Shown: piece after piece, positions 62,572-64,000 of the stretch
Layout: the number at the start of each line of letters is the position of its first letter
How positions within the stretch are numbered: the first letter of the stretch is position 1
Source: an uncultured Chthonomonas sp.
Lineage (GTDB): Bacteria; Armatimonadota; Chthonomonadetes; Chthonomonadales; CAJBBX01
Length of the DNA stretch: 64,000 nucleotides
Assembly: GCA_903885605.1 (NCBI GenBank)
Contig: CAISJD010000011.1
Location: 1 to 64,000 of the forward strand
Direction of reading: 5' to 3'
Position numbers and translations under genes: made by a program
Notes under the pieces: model-generated
Told to the model about the DNA's origin: nothing
What the model saw: the letters and a program-made list of their open reading frames with translations, nothing else
Databases searched by the model: none

Positions 62572-63278
62572 TGGCCGATCCAGCGCGCCGTCCGAAGCTA
62601 TCCGTCCTGATGCCCCTCTACAACGAGGCCGCCACGCTGCCCTTGCTGCTTCAGCGCGTGTCGGCGGTGCCTGTGGAGATGCAGATCGTCATGGTCGACG
62701 ATGCCTCCACCGACGGCACGCGAGAGGTGCTGGCCTCCGAGGCCCAGGCGCGGGGCGACGCCGTCACGGTGGTGCTGCTGCCCGCCAACGGCGGCAAGGG
62801 CGCGGCCATCCGGGCGGGATTGCCGCACGCCGTGGGCGAGTACGTCATCATCCAGGACGGCGACCTGGAGTACGACCCGGCCGACTATGTGAAGCTCCTT
62901 GCCGCCGCCGAGGAGACCGGGGCGCCCGTCGTCTACGGAACGCGCTTCAGCCGGGGCTGGCCCGCCATGCGGCTACCGAACAAGATCGTCAACTGGCTGC
63001 TCGCCGCCATGGTGCGCGCGCTCTACGGCGCCCGGCTCACCGATGAGGCCACCTGCTACAAGCTCTTCCGGCGCGAGGTCCTCGTCTCGTTGCCGCTGGT
63101 ATGCCGGCGCTTCGAGTTCTGCCCGGAGGTGACGGCGAAGGCCTTGCGCCGCGGGCATCGCATCGTCGAGGCGCCGATCAGCTATCAGGCGCGAGGGTTC
63201 GCCGAGGGGAAGAAGATACGCTGGACCGACGGCGTGCAGGCCATCTGGACGCTGCTTCGGTACCGATTCTGGCGCTGA
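62571..63278 (+). CDS. Glycosyltransferase family 2 (polyprenyl-phosphate sugar synthase-like)
   Basis: A 235-residue GT2 enzyme of the dolichol-phosphate mannosyltransferase type: LSVLMPLYNEAATLPLLLQRV, VMVDDASTDGTREVL, NGGKGAAIRAGLPHAVGEYVIIQDGDLEYDPADYVKLL (nucleotide/metal site), then YGTRFSRGW and SYQARGFAEGKKIRWTDGVQAIWTLLRYR. No membrane tail is present. The GTG start shares one base with the preceding TAG (TAGTG). It could provide the lipid-linked sugar used by the GT39 enzyme at 56.6 kb. Confidence 0.9.
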   Translation: MADPARRPKLSVLMPLYNEAATLPLLLQRVSAVPVEMQIVMVDDASTDGTREVLASEAQARGDAVTVVLLPANGGKGAAIRAGLPHAVGEYVIIQDGDLEYDPADYVKLLAAAEETGAPVVYGTRFSRGWPAMRLPNKIVNWLLAAMVRALYGARLTDEATCYKLFRREVLVSLPLVCRRFEFCPEVTAKALRRGHRIVEAPISYQARGFAEGKKIRWTDGVQAIWTLLRYRFWR

Positions 63279-63298
63279 GCGCCGCGGAGGACCGTACC

Positions 63299-63508
63299 AT
63301 GGCTTCACAGACCTTTACCTGCCCTGCCATCCACTGCGAGGGGTGCGCGGGCTCGATTCGCCGCTCGTTGGGCAAGCTGCGCGGCGTTACCGCTGTGGAC
63401 GTGGCCGTGGCGACGACGGCCGTCACGGTGCAGTATGACGAGGCGGTCACCGACGGTGCAGCCATTGCCGCACGGCTTGCGGCCGCGGGCTTCCCGTCGG
63501 AGCCGTGA
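63299..63508 (+). CDS. Heavy-metal-associated (HMA) domain protein
   Basis: A 69-residue CopZ-like metallochaperone: ferredoxin-like fold with metal site CEGC in IHCEGCAGSIRRSL, then LRGVTAVDVAVATTAVTVQYDE and AARLAAAGF. Binds copper or another soft metal. ATG 63299 follows GCGGAGGACCGTACC; the track start at 63101 is inside the previous gene. Its stop overlaps the next start as GTGA. Confidence 0.9.
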   Translation: MASQTFTCPAIHCEGCAGSIRRSLGKLRGVTAVDVAVATTAVTVQYDEAVTDGAAIAARLAAAGFPSEP

Positions 63509-64000
63509 CGAACGACCGCATCGCGCCGCCGCGCCTTCGGCCCGGCGATACCATCGCCGTCGTCTCGCCCTCCAGCGCGGTCCGGACCAAGCGCTTCTCC
63601 GCCGGCGTTCGCGCCATCGAGGCCAGGGGATACCGTGTGCGCGTGTATCCCCACGCCCACGACTGCCTTGGCTACCTTGCCGGTGACGATGAGGCCCGTA
63701 CCCGTGACCTGCAGGCGGCGCTCACCGACCCGGGCATCGCCATGGTCCTCTGCAGCCGCGGCGGGTACGGCGCGTGCCGCCTGCTGGACCGCGTCGACTG
63801 GGATGCCGTCGCCGCCGCGCCGCGCCTCTTCTCGGGCTACAGCGACATCACATCCCTGCACCTCGCCTTCGCCGCCCGAACTCGCGTGCCCACGCTGCAC
63901 GGGCTGATGGCCGCCAGCCTGGGCGATCGGCTCGCCCCTGAGCCCCTGGACTGCTTCTGGGCGATGGTGGAGGGCTTCGAGCCACCCTACATGATGCCGT
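63505..64000 (+). CDS. LD-carboxypeptidase (peptidase S66), C-terminus beyond window
   Basis: Cuts L,D bonds in muropeptides (cytosolic in cell-wall recycling). The frame begins at GTG 63505 overlapping the previous stop: VTNDRIAPPRLRPGDTIAVVSPSSAV, then AGDDEARTRDLQAALTDPGIAMVLCSRGGYGACRLLDRVDWDAV, whose Ser in CSRGGYG is the nucleophile, and GYSDITSLHLAFAART. It runs off the right edge, so the catalytic Glu and His are not visible. The ORF track missed it because it lacks a stop. About 165 residues are seen. Confidence 0.93.
   Translation, partial: MTNDRIAPPRLRPGDTIAVVSPSSAVRTKRFSAGVRAIEARGYRVRVYPHAHDCLGYLAGDDEARTRDLQAALTDPGIAMVLCSRGGYGACRLLDRVDWDAVAAAPRLFSGYSDITSLHLAFAARTRVPTLHGLMAASLGDRLAPEPLDCFWAMVEGFEPPYMMP

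Noticed and set aside
1-64000. CRISPR array, tRNA or rRNA gene
   Set aside because: No regularly spaced direct repeats, no cloverleaf with TTCRA loop and no rRNA core sequence were seen.

Overview
The window is a high-GC bacterial chromosome segment with many ATGA, TGATG and GTGA gene overlaps and sigma70-type promoters of the TTGACA/TATAAT kind. The best taxonomic clue is the type IV pilin-like protein at 18.7 kb (N-terminal [19 protein letters not shown] followed by [20 protein letters not shown]). That pattern, together with large numbers of DUF1080, UroD-like, Gfo/Idh/MocA, GxGYxYP and DUF4838 proteins, points to Armatimonadota or a close relative of Planctomycetota-like glycan degraders. 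This is inference from protein style; no 16S rRNA is present.

Layout. 0-6.4 kb (minus strand): spoT (cut by the window edge), recJ, secDF and a BtuF-like binding protein. 6.5-14 kb: msrB, a NamZ-like DUF1343 protein, a double DUF1080 secreted protein, a small Rrf2/Dabb/cupin redox module, an ECF sigma factor, a UroD-like protein and an MgtC/DUF4010 membrane protein. 14.1-15.5 kb: rpsF-ssb-rpsR, without rplI. 15.6-19.5 kb: MalK-type ATPase, glycerol kinase (its reading frame runs on into a small membrane protein) and a prepilin-like protein. 19.7-24 kb: ADP-forming acyl-CoA synthetase/GNAT fusion and a Tat-exported Gfo/Idh protein.

24-44.5 kb is an accessory polysaccharide/organic-matter region: a divergent GxGYxYP / DUF4838 pair, a decayed Rpn-type nuclease gene, and a long minus-strand operon (RbsB-like lipoprotein, RbsC-like permease without its ATPase, Eis-like GNAT, UroD-like, toroid-like protein, sulfatase-like hydrolase with Thr at the nucleophile position, Gfo/Idh oxidoreductase). 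Next come an orphan MazE-like antitoxin overlapping a secreted beta-helix protein, a DUF6036 remnant, and a 1386-residue secreted protein joining LamG, PD40, two haem-c motifs and a second propeller (similar in plan to the hydrazine synthase alpha subunit). 44.5-51.6 kb (minus): giant SBBP/Ig-repeat surface protein, SGNH hydrolase, exported monohaem protein and a CoA-binding protein, an apparent cell-surface module.

51.7-64 kb is housekeeping: rnpB, infC (non-canonical ATC start), rpmI, rplT, pheS, pheT (lacking the EMAP-like tRNA-binding domain), GT39 transferase, XerC/D recombinase, deoB, a hypothetical membrane protein, radC, a translin-family protein, GT2 transferase, an HMA protein and a partial LD-carboxypeptidase.

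The most interesting items are the haem/propeller fusion with its hairpin-masked ribosome binding site, the minus-strand catabolic operon with the atypical sulfatase-like enzyme, the glpK read-through, and the bacterial translin coupled to radC.
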